64,000 nucleotides of DNA from Salinicoccus luteus DSM 17002 (GTDB lineage Bacteria > Bacillota > Bacilli > Staphylococcales > Salinicoccaceae). This document shows, one piece after another, positions 52,515-60,124 of the stretch. Each line of letters opens with the position of its first letter. Position 1 is the stretch's first letter. The DNA is taken from positions 1 to 64,000 of the forward strand of contig NZ_JONV01000006.1 of the NCBI RefSeq assembly GCF_000712035.1. The letters run 5' to 3'. A model generated the notes under the pieces. The model saw only the letters and a list, made by a program, of their open reading frames with translations. It had not been told where the DNA came from and did not search any database. Position numbers and translations under genes: made by a program.

Positions 52515-52586
52515 GGCCCGTTGGTCAAGTGGTTAAGACACCGCCCTTTCACGGCGGTAACACGGGTTCGAATCCCGTACGGGTCA
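52515..52586 (+). tRNA. tRNA-Glu (anticodon TTC)
   Basis: Acceptor arms GGCCCGT/ACGGGTC (one G-T pair), loop CTTTCAC. CCA not encoded. Confidence 0.95.
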
Positions 52587-52589
52587 TAA

Positions 52590-52616
52590 CAGAAGTGAGC
52601 CTGCTCACTTCTTTTT
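52590..52616 (+). terminator. terminator after tRNA-Glu
   Basis: AGAAGTGAGC with GCTCACTTCT followed by TTTT. Confidence 0.8.
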
Positions 52617-52623
52617 CAATCAT

Positions 52624-52711
52624 GGACAGTTGGCCGAGCGGCTTAAGGCGCACGCCTGGAACGCGTGTATACGGCAACCCCGTATCGAGGGTTCGAATCC
52701 CTCACTGTCCG
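52624..52711 (+). tRNA. tRNA-Ser (anticodon GGA)
   Basis: Class II tRNA, acceptor arms GGACAGT/ACTGTCC, loop CTGGAAC. CCA not encoded. A degenerate copy of its 3' end occurs at 54707-54720. It lies after an internal terminator, so it may have its own transcription. Confidence 0.95.
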
Positions 52712-52716
52712 TACTC

Positions 52717-52752
52717 ACCCCTTGAAACCTTCTGGTTTCAAGGGGCTTTTTT
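52717..52752 (+). terminator. terminator of the second tRNA array
   Basis: CCCCTTGAAACC with GGTTTCAAGGGG, then CTTTTTT. Confidence 0.9.
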
Positions 52753-52780
52753 ATGATGATTTTAATTTGCTTATAAATAT

Positions 52781-52960
52781 TTAATGATCTTTTGATTTTT
52801 CATCTGTATAATCGCTTTGTTTAGCCTGTGCTTTTTCCATCATTTGTTCCTGTAGGTTCCTGTTTCCTTCTGTAATGATCAAATACTCCTTTGTCTGTTC
52901 GTTTAGCTGTTTTAACCATATTATCGATGTTGTTAAACAATTACGGCATAATGAAACTGA
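52781..52960 (-). pseudogene. possible gene remnant downstream of the tRNA array
   Basis: On the minus strand a frame of 59 codons from the stop at 52963 to the stop at 52781 reads like protein (CRNCLTTSIIWLKQLNEQTK, then EYLIITEGNRNLQEQMMEKA, ending in KSKDH) but has no ATG, GTG or TTG before its middle. A TTG at the middle has an AAGGAG too close to it. It may be the 3' relic of a lost gene. I do not recognise the family; chance cannot be excluded. Confidence 0.25.
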
Positions 52961-53031
52961 TTACGGGTAATTAAAAGAAGGAAGAGATGTATATTTTTAT
53001 CCGTAATTTTGGTGCGTCTTAGGAGGATAAG

Positions 53032-53640
53032 ATGGAAAGTTTGCTTACCTATATCATTAATAATTTCGGCCATCTCGGCATCGCCTTTTTGATGGCTTTA
53101 GAAAATGTTTTCCCGCCCCTCCCATCAGAAGTGGTGCTGAGTTTCGGTGGTTTCATGACGACCCAGTCGAGTTTGAGGATGACCGGTGTCATCATTTCAG
53201 CGACCATCGGTTCCGTTGGTGGCGCCACTGTCCTGTACTACTTCGGCAAGTTTCAAGCTCAGAAGCGGATGGAAAAGATTGTCGACAAGTGGGGGCATTT
53301 CCTCCCGTTAGATAAGGAAGATATCTATAAAACCAATGACTGGTTTAGTAAATTTCAATCAGTGGCTGTGTTCATATGCCGCTTCATTCCTGTGATGCGC
53401 AGCATCATATCAATCCCTGCAGGGATGGTACACATGAACATCCTGTTGTTTCTTACATTGACTACAGTAGGTACTTTGATTTGGAATACTGTCCTCGTAT
53501 ACCTTGGTGCTTCTGCCGGTGGCTCGTGGCAGACAATTGTGGGATATATGGATATCTATTCAAAGATCATGTATGGCATTCTCATTGCAGTGGTGATCAT
53601 CCTCATTTTCCTACTAATAAGAAAGAAAAAGAAACGATGA
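53032..53640 (+). CDS. DedA family membrane protein
   Basis: A 202-aa protein with about five membrane segments. DedA hallmarks are ENVFPPLPSEVVLSFGG (re-entrant region with the acidic residue) and CRFIPVMRSIISIPAGMVHM (the conserved arginines). Members include undecaprenyl-phosphate flippases such as UptA, which recycle the cell-wall lipid carrier. TTAGGAGGATAAG precedes the ATG. It is monocistronic, ending at 53681-53723, and lies inside the 2-kb interval bounded by tRNA-Ser 3'-end repeats. Confidence 0.9.
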   Translation: MESLLTYIINNFGHLGIAFLMALENVFPPLPSEVVLSFGGFMTTQSSLRMTGVIISATIGSVGGATVLYYFGKFQAQKRMEKIVDKWGHFLPLDKEDIYKTNDWFSKFQSVAVFICRFIPVMRSIISIPAGMVHMNILLFLTLTTVGTLIWNTVLVYLGASAGGSWQTIVGYMDIYSKIMYGILIAVVIILIFLLIRKKKKR

Positions 53641-53680
53641 TTTCATCAATGTCATTAACTTAAGGGTCTTGACATTACTT

Positions 53681-53723
53681 AAAAAGCAGGCATTCATGTA
53701 AATCCATGAATGCCTGCTTTTTT
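53681..53723 (+). terminator. terminator of the dedA-like gene
   Basis: AAAAAGCAGGCATTCATG with CATGAATGCCTGCTTTTTT. Confidence 0.9.
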
Positions 53724-53835
53724 GCACTGCCCGCGTCATGAAAATGCAAAGGCGATATCATTTGGGAAATTCTGATGCCGGGTGCACCGCATAGGCGCAC
53801 GGGCAGCGAAATGAGAATATAAGAAGGGGGAGTGC

Positions 53836-54031
53836 ATGCAAGATAGAGTGGGTGAATTTAAAGCGTATATTGAAGAAGGCCGGGTAATCCATCTGGCAGA
53901 TATCCGTGAAGGCAAACCACAGGCATTTACATGCAAGCGAAAAACAGCCCCCCTGCACACTCATGTTTCAGATGTTCGCACAGAAAGGCCACTCCCAGTG
54001 TTCCGAGCTTCTGAACTTCTATTCCTATTAG
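53836..54031 (+). pseudogene. broken gene, possibly CoiA-like N-terminal fragment
   Basis: GGGGGAGTGC precedes ATG at 53836. The first frame reads QDRVGEFKAYIEEGRVIHLA and then DIREGKPQAFTCKRK, which recalls the start of CoiA-like (competence/nuclease) proteins. After a run of six C (53948-53953) the protein-like reading moves to another frame, MFQMFAQKGHSQCSELLNFY, ending at TAG 54031. A frameshift at the C run and loss of the rest of the gene would explain this. The family call is tentative. Confidence 0.35.
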
Positions 54032-54114
54032 GGCCGGATGTTGGACATCTCGACAGTTGGTTAAGGAGATGCAATTATTGGCGAACCTCATAAGGGGGGC
54101 CAGGACTACGCTGG

Positions 54115-54359
54115 TTGAACGGTTGTCCGAAGCGGATGAAGCCTGTGCCCTTGTCGACTACGACCAATCCTGTCACTGTCATCGCAGAAATTGCAGTAAA
54201 TAGTGCGTCTATCCAACTGATAACACCAGTGGTTGAAACTGGAAGTTTCAATAAAAGAGTTCCAAGAAATATAAAAACTGAAAATACCACAATAAATAAC
54301 TGAGATGGGTTGAAAGTGATATGCTTAAACTTTTTCAATTTACATACCTTCTTCTTCAA
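54115..54359 (-). pseudogene. truncated KtrB/TrkH-type potassium transporter gene
   Basis: The minus-strand frame reads NPSQLFIVVFSVFIFLGTLL and then LPVSTTGVISWIDALFTAIS, AMTVTGLVVVDKGTGFIRFG, which is the first membrane hairpin unit of KtrB, including the first selectivity-filter segment TVTGL. After FGQ the homology stops abruptly (near 54115) and the remaining ~370 residues are missing. The start is TTG or ATG after GAAGAAGG. This is the first sixth of a gene cut by recombination. Confidence 0.8.
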
Positions 54360-54744
54360 AATGATTTATACCTGCATGGTGAGTGATACAATCAGGGTAC
54401 CTTCAGTTTTTATGATTTTATCCGCTTCTTTTATGGAAGTTATATTACTCCTTGGCCTTCTCTTTGTAAAGGAGTTATAATAGGTACAATTAGCGAAATA
54501 CAGTGAATGTATGTATCATCAGCTATAGAGTATGAGAAAAGGTAAAGACACCTGACAATGAAACTTTTGAAGTTGTCATTATGGCGCTCGTATCAGGAAC
54601 CCGACCCGCAAATTAAAGAGATAAGAGAAACAGAAAAGTAGGGAATGTAGGTGTCAATATTTCAGCGACTTTTTAAATAAACGTTGATATAACAGCCCTT
54701 GAAAACCCCTCATTGTCCGTTATCCTTACCAAGCAGATTATCTA
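54360..54744. other. A+T-rich accessory sequence without an intact gene
   Basis: No supported ORF. It contains the upstream region of the broken ktrB, a block at 54548-54690 with GACACCTGACAATG and the inverted GGTGTCAATAT that may be insertion-sequence debris, and a degenerate tRNA-Ser 3' end at 54707-54720. Confidence 0.4.
54707..54720 (+). repeat. degenerate copy of the tRNA-Ser(GGA) 3' end
   Basis: CCCTCATTGTCCGT matches CCCTCACTGTCCGT at 52699-52712 (13 of 14), and upstream TTGAAAAC resembles the T-loop TTCGAATC. It is in the same direction as the tRNA. This is the pattern left when an element integrates into a tRNA gene. Confidence 0.5.
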
Positions 54745-54780
54745 AATCCTCTTCAAATTTTATTTTGAAGAGGGTTTTTT
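54745..54780 (+). terminator. Rho-independent terminator
   Basis: AATCCTCTTCAAA with TTTGAAGAGGGTT followed by TTTT. No gene in front of it is intact; it may have belonged to the lost tRNA or element. Confidence 0.75.
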
Positions 54781-54907
54781 AATTATAAAAAGATTTAATT
54801 TCCACTACTTTCGCAGAGATTCAAGTTGTAAATATATAAACTAGTTTATATTAATTTATAAAAAAAGCTGATCACTTAAATATTATGTGATCAGCAGGTG
54901 TTTAAAT

Positions 54908-55537
54908 TTATTCAGGATTTACTGTGTAAATTGCTTTTTCTCCACTAAAGGACATCAAAGGAGAAAACTCAACTTCAATTTCAGAAGGTTCTCCGACCAC
55001 TGCAAAACCTTCTTTGCCTGAAATGTTTCTGCCATCAGACAAGCTGTCCATCAGCATTTCATCGATCGGATAGGATTCTAGTTTAGTCCCGTCGGCGTAA
55101 ACTGAAACATCTCCACCTACACTGATATCTTCTCCAGAATTATTCTCGTATGTCATATCCAGCACAAGAACGTTATCAGCTTCAACTTCTGCGAATTCAT
55201 TTCTCTCGTCAGTATAATAGGCCTCGTTTAAAGTAAAAGTGATGCCGTCGATTTCTGTTGAATCACCGACAGCCAAGTTTTCATCTGTAGTTTCAGTTTC
55301 TTCTTCAACCGCCTCTGAAATATCTTCTTCCGTCTCTTCTTCAGTACTTTCTTCCGCAGTCTCTTCAGTTGTCGTTTCTGCTGAATTGGAAGCATTCGAA
55401 TCATTTGAAGTATTGCCAGTCTCTTCTTCTCCTCCACTAAATGCAGCAGCGCAGGCTCCGAATAGTATCAGTACTCCAATGATGATTGCTGCCCATTTCA
55501 GACACCCACCTTTTTTCTTCTGTCTTTCTTCTGCCAT
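54908..55537 (-). CDS. membrane-anchored DUF4352 protein with Thr/Glu-rich linker
   Basis: A 209-aa protein: a basic start (AEERQKKKGG), one membrane helix (residues ~12-33), a disordered linker of Ser, Thr and Glu to about residue 90, then an immunoglobulin-like DUF4352 domain (FTLNEAYYTDERNEFAEVEA, then DNVLVLDMTYENNSGEDISV) outside the cell. AGGAGG precedes the start. Function unknown. Monocistronic. Confidence 0.82.
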   Translation of the reverse strand: MAEERQKKKGGCLKWAAIIIGVLILFGACAAAFSGGEEETGNTSNDSNASNSAETTTEETAEESTEEETEEDISEAVEEETETTDENLAVGDSTEIDGITFTLNEAYYTDERNEFAEVEADNVLVLDMTYENNSGEDISVGGDVSVYADGTKLESYPIDEMLMDSLSDGRNISGKEGFAVVGEPSEIEVEFSPLMSFSGEKAIYTVNPE

Positions 55538-55697
55538 AAATTTAACCTCCTATATATGTATTGGTTACACAATATTTCCAATAAAGAAGTAAAAAAATAA
55601 GCACATATTATGAAATAGGTACTTTTTGATACTTTCTTATTTGGAAATACTTTCTATTACCAGTGTAACTGATAGTTAGTTACATAAAAAGGGGTTT

Positions 55698-55742
55698 ATC
55701 CATATTCATACTAAATTACTTTTAATTAGTGTGAATATGGAT
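55698..55742. repeat. 45-bp imperfect palindrome
   Basis: ATCCATATTCATACTAA with TTAGTGTGAATATGGAT around an A/T loop. No T-run follows directly on either strand, so it may be a weak terminator for the minus-strand lipoprotein gene or a protein site. Confidence 0.5.
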
Positions 55743-55771
55743 GTTTACGATTAGGGTGGGATGCATAGGAA

Positions 55772-56272
55772 CTAATCCATCACTTCAAGATGTGCTGAGA
55801 GCCAGGTGGTTTCGGAGGTGGCCTCGTTGCTGAAGGCTTTGACGAGTCTGTATTTTCCGGAATTGAGGGTGAGTGCATAGTCCTTCAGGTCTAACGTTTC
55901 CTCCGTGGTTTCTCCAGGGGCGATTCTGCTGCCATAGTTGTCGAATGCGGCAAAATCATCAAAGATGGCATCCTCGATTTCGAGCATATACCATCTGCCT
56001 TCGATCTCTTTTTCCATATAGAAGAACTCACCATATGTATAGAAGGTGCTGCCAGTGTTATGGACATTGAGGTTCAGTTTTTCTACAGGCAGGGCATGGG
56101 TCGTCTGTTCAAGTGACAGCGTGATGTCTTCCGACTCGGCGGGGAGTTCCTGTCTGGGTGAAGGGTCTTCCAGCAGATCGGGAGAAGGGCGTGTGATGCA
56201 GGAGGCGAGAAAGAGGGGGATGGATATCAGGAGGGCTGATAACATATGGATTTTACTGATTCTTATGCTCAT
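55772..56272 (-). CDS. Ig-like-domain lipoprotein
   Basis: A 166-aa lipoprotein. Signal peptide with lipobox LFLASC (Cys25), then a beta-rich domain with VEKLNLNVHNTGSTFYTYGE and SRIAPGETTEETLDLKDYAL, LTLNSGKYRLVKAF, typical of bacterial Ig-like lipoprotein domains in Firmicutes. ATG at 56272 follows GAGGTGG. Role unknown. Two other secreted proteins with beta domains lie nearby. Confidence 0.75.
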   Translation of the reverse strand: MSIRISKIHMLSALLISIPLFLASCITRPSPDLLEDPSPRQELPAESEDITLSLEQTTHALPVEKLNLNVHNTGSTFYTYGEFFYMEKEIEGRWYMLEIEDAIFDDFAAFDNYGSRIAPGETTEETLDLKDYALTLNSGKYRLVKAFSNEATSETTWLSAHLEVMD

Positions 56273-56352
56273 TGCTTCCACCTCATTTCAGTCTGTACAT
56301 ATCTGAAGTATAGATGACTTCAGATTTATTTTCACTAATAGGGCGGAGATAC

Positions 56353-56391
56353 AAAAAAACAGGAGACTCATAATTGGATGAGTCTCCTGTC
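56353..56391 (-). terminator. terminator of the copper-binding protein gene
   Basis: On the minus strand ACAGGAGACTCAT...ATGAGTCTCCTGT followed by TTTTTTT. Confidence 0.88.
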
Positions 56392-56408
56392 TGATGAAGG
56401 TGTGCGGA

Positions 56409-56735
56409 TTATGCAGCGTTTCTGCACGCTTCTGCACATTTGAAGCAGGCCTCTGCACATTTCTGGCAGTGGTCATGGTCATGCTTTTCACATTCCTTGC
56501 CACATGCTTCACAGATTGTCGCACATACTTGGGCGAGCTCTTTTACGAATGGTGAATTTCTGGAAATCGCCTGTTCCAGATAACCGCAGATGTCCGCACA
56601 TTCTCTGTCGAGGCGTATGCATTCGGCCATCATCTTGACGTCATCTTCCTTGAGACAGGCATCGAAGCAATGGTTGCATTCTTCCATACATTCATGCAAA
56701 GTATCGAGCAGTTGTTGATGCTGTTCATGTGCCAT
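56409..56735 (-). CDS. four-helix-bundle copper-binding protein (Csp-like, DUF326)
   Basis: A 108-aa cysteine-rich protein: about 14 Cys with several His, spaced to lie inside a four-helix bundle (HECMEECNHCFDACL, CIRLDRECADICG, CATICEACGKECEKH, CQKCAEACFKCAEACR). Members such as Csp store copper(I). There is no signal peptide, so it is a cytosolic form. No copper ATPase or CsoR is adjacent. Monocistronic with its own terminator. Confidence 0.88.
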   Translation of the reverse strand: MAHEQHQQLLDTLHECMEECNHCFDACLKEDDVKMMAECIRLDRECADICGYLEQAISRNSPFVKELAQVCATICEACGKECEKHDHDHCQKCAEACFKCAEACRNAA

Positions 56736-56826
56736 TCACAATCACTCCTAGAAATATTGTTTTATACACCTTGTAATTTCCCGGTATGGTCCTCCCTAAA
56801 CATGGGCGGTCATCATGGTGCCCATT

Positions 56827-57606
56827 CTAATACTGTACATCGATATATCCATAATGGAAGCGGCTGCTCTTACGCTTCAGCTGGATGAATCCCAATTCAT
56901 TGAATTTCGTGCTCTTCCAATGGTCCTTCAGCACCACGCGTCTTCTGGCGACGCGCCGGGCTTCGTTGATGGTCTCCATCCGGAGTTCGGACTGGTTTGT
57001 CTGCTGATGGATGTTTCGGATGGCGTTTGCGTTGTCGATGGCCTCGCTGAACATGGGATCGAAGTAGACGATGTCGTATGAGTCTTCGGGCTCTGCTGCG
57101 AGGAACTCATGATGCTCTGCATTCATTGTTTTTATCCGGCGCATGGCTTCATTGATTGTCCGGTTTGTGGCAGTGAATGTCTGCAGCCCCTCTGCTGCGA
57201 GCAGATGGAGCAAGGGATCGGCTTCGAGGGCGGTGACCCGGCCATCAGGGCCGGCAGCGAGACTTGCGATGATACTGTCTGCCGCGAGGCCCATGGTGCA
57301 GTCAAGTACACTCATGCCAGAGGCGAGTCCCGCAGTTTCAGTGAATGGATCTGTTTCTCCATTCAGGATGCGTTTGGCACGCACCATCGCCATACTCGGA
57401 TGGAATGTAATGGATTCTTCCTGGGCCAGGGGATGGATGGCAATGCCGTTTCTGCTGACTGTGATGATGTCCTGCTGGTATCGTTTCTTCAGTCTGTATA
57501 TGGACTGCTTTGACCTGTCTATATAGGGGGAATTGTATTTTTTGGAGAGCGACCGGGCATGCATTATGGTCTGCTGATCGGTTCTCCCGCCTGTTGTGAC
57601 TATCAT
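56827..57606 (-). CDS. SAM-dependent methyltransferase, RsmJ/YpiP-like
   Basis: A 259-aa Rossmann methyltransferase. SAM motif I is VLDCTMGLAADSIIASLAAG; the acidic post-I residue is in VTALEADPL; motif IV is DIVYFDPMF, a DPxF/Y type that fits N-methylation of a base. It resembles RsmJ (16S rRNA m2G) and Bacillus YpiP. The target is not established. No close operon partner. Confidence 0.72.
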   Translation of the reverse strand: MIVTTGGRTDQQTIMHARSLSKKYNSPYIDRSKQSIYRLKKRYQQDIITVSRNGIAIHPLAQEESITFHPSMAMVRAKRILNGETDPFTETAGLASGMSVLDCTMGLAADSIIASLAAGPDGRVTALEADPLLHLLAAEGLQTFTATNRTINEAMRRIKTMNAEHHEFLAAEPEDSYDIVYFDPMFSEAIDNANAIRNIHQQTNQSELRMETINEARRVARRRVVLKDHWKSTKFNELGFIQLKRKSSRFHYGYIDVQY

Positions 57607-57625
57607 GATATGCTCCTTAAATGAA

Positions 57626-57657
57626 ATGACCCTGAACAGTGTGTCAGGGTCATGGTG
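57626..57657 (-). terminator. probable terminator of the DUF5067 gene
   Basis: ATGACCCTGA with TCAGGGTCAT around ACAGTGTG; on the minus strand ATTTCATTT follows, a weak T-run. Confidence 0.55.
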
Positions 57658-57663
57658 TTGATA

Positions 57664-58386
57664 TTATGCCTCGGAATCTTCCTCGGTTTCTTCTTCAGTC
57701 GTTTCCTCTTCGGAAGACCCGGATTCTTCGAGTTCAATCGTGTAATCGAGTGGTTCGATCTCCTCTTCGGCCATCGGATTGTCACGGCTCTGGAGGACAG
57801 TTTCAAGTTCCGTATCCACCGGACCGTATGCAACGACTGCCGTCGCCGTTTCACCAGGTTCGATCATTTCGCCGGCTGCAGCTGCTTCCTCACTCTTTTC
57901 ATAATCCTCAGGCAGATCCATTGTCAGATTTTCAAGTGTTGTTTCTCCACCTTCCATGATCTGTCTGACGGCGAGGTCGAGACCGAATGCTTCCTGCGGC
58001 GCAGTGGCGACATCGGAGTTGTTCGTGAATTCGAATTCGATGGTCACGACTTCAGTCGGCTGAGGTGCTTCCGCACCTTCTTCTGTCTCTTCTTCACTTG
58101 TTTCCTCTTCCACTTCTTCCGGCTCGATTGTATACTGGCTGAATTCCGTCACAGTATAGTCTCCATATTCACCGGAATGTGTGACTTCACCATCTTCGGA
58201 GGATCCGCTGTCTGACCCTTCAGAAGTTTCTTCCTCAGTAGTTGTCTCCTCACCTGTGTCTTCAGCCCCTTCCTGGGCCGTCTCTTCCTCGGATGTTTCC
58301 TCTTCTGAACCGCCATCTCCACCGCATGCGCCCAAAACGAGCACAGTTGAAAGGCCACCGGCGAGCAGATATTTTCTTAACGTCAT
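57664..58386 (-). CDS. acidic lipoprotein with DUF5067-like domain
   Basis: A 240-aa lipoprotein: lipobox LVLGAC (Cys21), a long Glu/Thr/Ser linker, then a beta domain (VVTIEFEFTNNSDVATAPQE, GEMIEPGETATAVVAYGP) like DUF5067, and a second acidic tail of (T/S)EEE units. ATG at 58386 follows GGGGGAAA; longer starts run into the promoter. Function unknown; similar small beta-domain lipoproteins occur at 54908 and 55772. Confidence 0.75.
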   Translation of the reverse strand: MTLRKYLLAGGLSTVLVLGACGGDGGSEEETSEEETAQEGAEDTGEETTTEEETSEGSDSGSSEDGEVTHSGEYGDYTVTEFSQYTIEPEEVEEETSEEETEEGAEAPQPTEVVTIEFEFTNNSDVATAPQEAFGLDLAVRQIMEGGETTLENLTMDLPEDYEKSEEAAAAGEMIEPGETATAVVAYGPVDTELETVLQSRDNPMAEEEIEPLDYTIELEESGSSEEETTEEETEEDSEA

Positions 58387-58548
58387 GTGAAATTTCCCCC
58401 TATAAATATAAAGATACATGTCAATTATAATACAATTTAGGGAATAATCAATATTATTTCCATTTTCGAAATATTATATGTCACGCATATTTGTTGAATT
58501 TGTGCATTTTCTTATATAGAATAAAAGAAAACCCTATGGAGAATGCAT

Positions 58549-59058
58549 ATGATAGCCTATCATGAAGTAAATGAATATCTGGATAATGTTGAACTGCCGC
58601 AGAGCATAGAAGAAATTTTCACAGTGGAACATGAACTTGACGGCAGGGAGAAGGAATTCCTTGAAGTCGCGAAACGTTTTTTGAGGGAGAACATCGATTT
58701 TGAAAGCTACCGCTTCAAGCAGGTCCACTGCATCGGTACATGCAAGATCAACCTCACGCGTACGGCACTCTATTTCCTGCTTGAGGATGAGATCATCAGT
58801 GTACATAAGTCCATTCTTAAGGACTTCAACGAGGAGGCGGACTGGACCATCACCCAATTCCGTATCGATGAAATCAAGAATATGGATTTCGACCATGACG
58901 ACTCGGACTCATCCAGATATGAAACAGGAGTGCTTTTCTTGAAGATCCTGAACGAGAGGGGCGCTGTACGGAATCGTACATTGCGCAATCTGAACCCGAA
59001 TCATTTCCAGTGCTTCCGTGATTTCTATACAAATATGCAGCAGAATAAAATGGTTTGA
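58549..59058 (+). CDS. conserved protein of unknown function, 169 aa
   Basis: A 169-aa cytosolic protein starting MIAYHEVNEYLDNVELPQSI. No signal peptide, membrane segment or motif I recognise; the middle looks beta-rich (YRFKQVHCIGTCKINLTRTA). GGAG stands 7 nt before ATG 58549; an ATG 6 nt upstream overlaps the spacer. It is convergent with menA across a bidirectional terminator. Confidence 0.65.
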   Translation: MIAYHEVNEYLDNVELPQSIEEIFTVEHELDGREKEFLEVAKRFLRENIDFESYRFKQVHCIGTCKINLTRTALYFLLEDEIISVHKSILKDFNEEADWTITQFRIDEIKNMDFDHDDSDSSRYETGVLFLKILNERGAVRNRTLRNLNPNHFQCFRDFYTNMQQNKMV

Positions 59059-59091
59059 AAAAGCTCTGGCGATTATCGCCAGAGCTTTTAA
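59058..59091. terminator. bidirectional terminator
   Basis: AAAAGCTCTGGCGAT with ATCGCCAGAGCTTTT, between the 169-aa protein gene and menA. Confidence 0.88.
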
Positions 59092-60005
59092 ATTCCTGTC
59101 ATTCCATACAGGAGGAGGCCTATGGTCAGGAGGAGGCCGAAAATCGTATTCAATTTGCCCATCGAGGCCATGGCTGGGATGAGTTCCTGGGGTGTGCTGC
59201 CCTTCCACATCAGTTTGATGGTCCTTATGAATATAGGCAGGGAGAGGAAGGTCAGGATCATGAATACAGATCCGTACGGTTTGAAAAACGCCACCCATCC
59301 GATGAAGATGTAGGAGAATGCAAGCAGCACGGTGGTTGTGATTACGGCAACCGGTTTCCCTACGAGTATGACGAATGTCTTCCTGCCGCTCTCCTTATCC
59401 TTTTTGCGGTCCCGGATATTGTTGGCCATATTCAGAAGTCCGATTGTTATGGCGACAGGAATCGACATCAGAAGCGGAAAGTAGTGCAGTGTGCCCGTAT
59501 GGATGAAGAATGTGATCATGATGATGACGGTACCCATGAAGAAGCCGGCAAAAACTTCACCGAAGGGCGTCCATGAAATCGGGTAGGGTCCACCTGTATA
59601 AAGGTAACCCACGGCCATGGAAATGATGCCGGCCACGAGTACCCAGAATGAGCTGTTCACTGTGATGTAGATGCCGATCAGGGCCGCGAGGATATAGAAG
59701 ACCACTGCGATGCTGAGCACAGCCCGCGGGGACATGCCGTTTCGCACGATCGCTCCGGCGATTCCCACCGATTCGCGGCTGTCGAGCCCCTTCTTATAAT
59801 CAAAGTACTCATTGAACATGTTGGTTGCAGACTGGATGAGCAGGGTGGCGATCAGCATCGCAAAAAACATATCCCATCTGATGGACGAAAATAGAAGTAC
59901 ACTCGCTGTACCGACGAGCACTGGTACGAATCCGGCAGTGAGTGTATGTGGACGGGTCAGGCTGATATATTTTTTGATACCTGTATGTGTATCTGTTCCT
60001 TGCAT
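59088..60005 (-). CDS. menA: 1,4-dihydroxy-2-naphthoate polyprenyltransferase
   Basis: A 305-aa membrane prenyltransferase (UbiA superfamily) with about eight to nine helices. It joins a polyprenyl chain to dihydroxynaphthoate, giving demethylmenaquinone. First Asp-rich motif NMFNEYFDYKKGLD; second NMANNIRDRKKDKESGRKTF. ATG at 60005 follows AAGGAAG. Divergent from menFDHB, as in Staphylococcus. Confidence 0.94.
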   Translation of the reverse strand: MQGTDTHTGIKKYISLTRPHTLTAGFVPVLVGTASVLLFSSIRWDMFFAMLIATLLIQSATNMFNEYFDYKKGLDSRESVGIAGAIVRNGMSPRAVLSIAVVFYILAALIGIYITVNSSFWVLVAGIISMAVGYLYTGGPYPISWTPFGEVFAGFFMGTVIIMITFFIHTGTLHYFPLLMSIPVAITIGLLNMANNIRDRKKDKESGRKTFVILVGKPVAVITTTVLLAFSYIFIGWVAFFKPYGSVFMILTFLSLPIFIRTIKLMWKGSTPQELIPAMASMGKLNTIFGLLLTIGLLLYGMTGI

Positions 60006-60124
60006 GGCGATCTTCCTTTTTAATAATGATGATAACAATTTTAGCACATTTGATTATATATCATACACAGGTAAATGAATAAATGATAAAATAGTATTAA
60101 TTATGCGGAAAGAAGTGTGTATTA

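Noticed and set aside
53727-53803. TGCCCG...CGGGCA inverted repeat as a small RNA
   Set aside because: Short arms far apart, with no promoter or terminator of its own.
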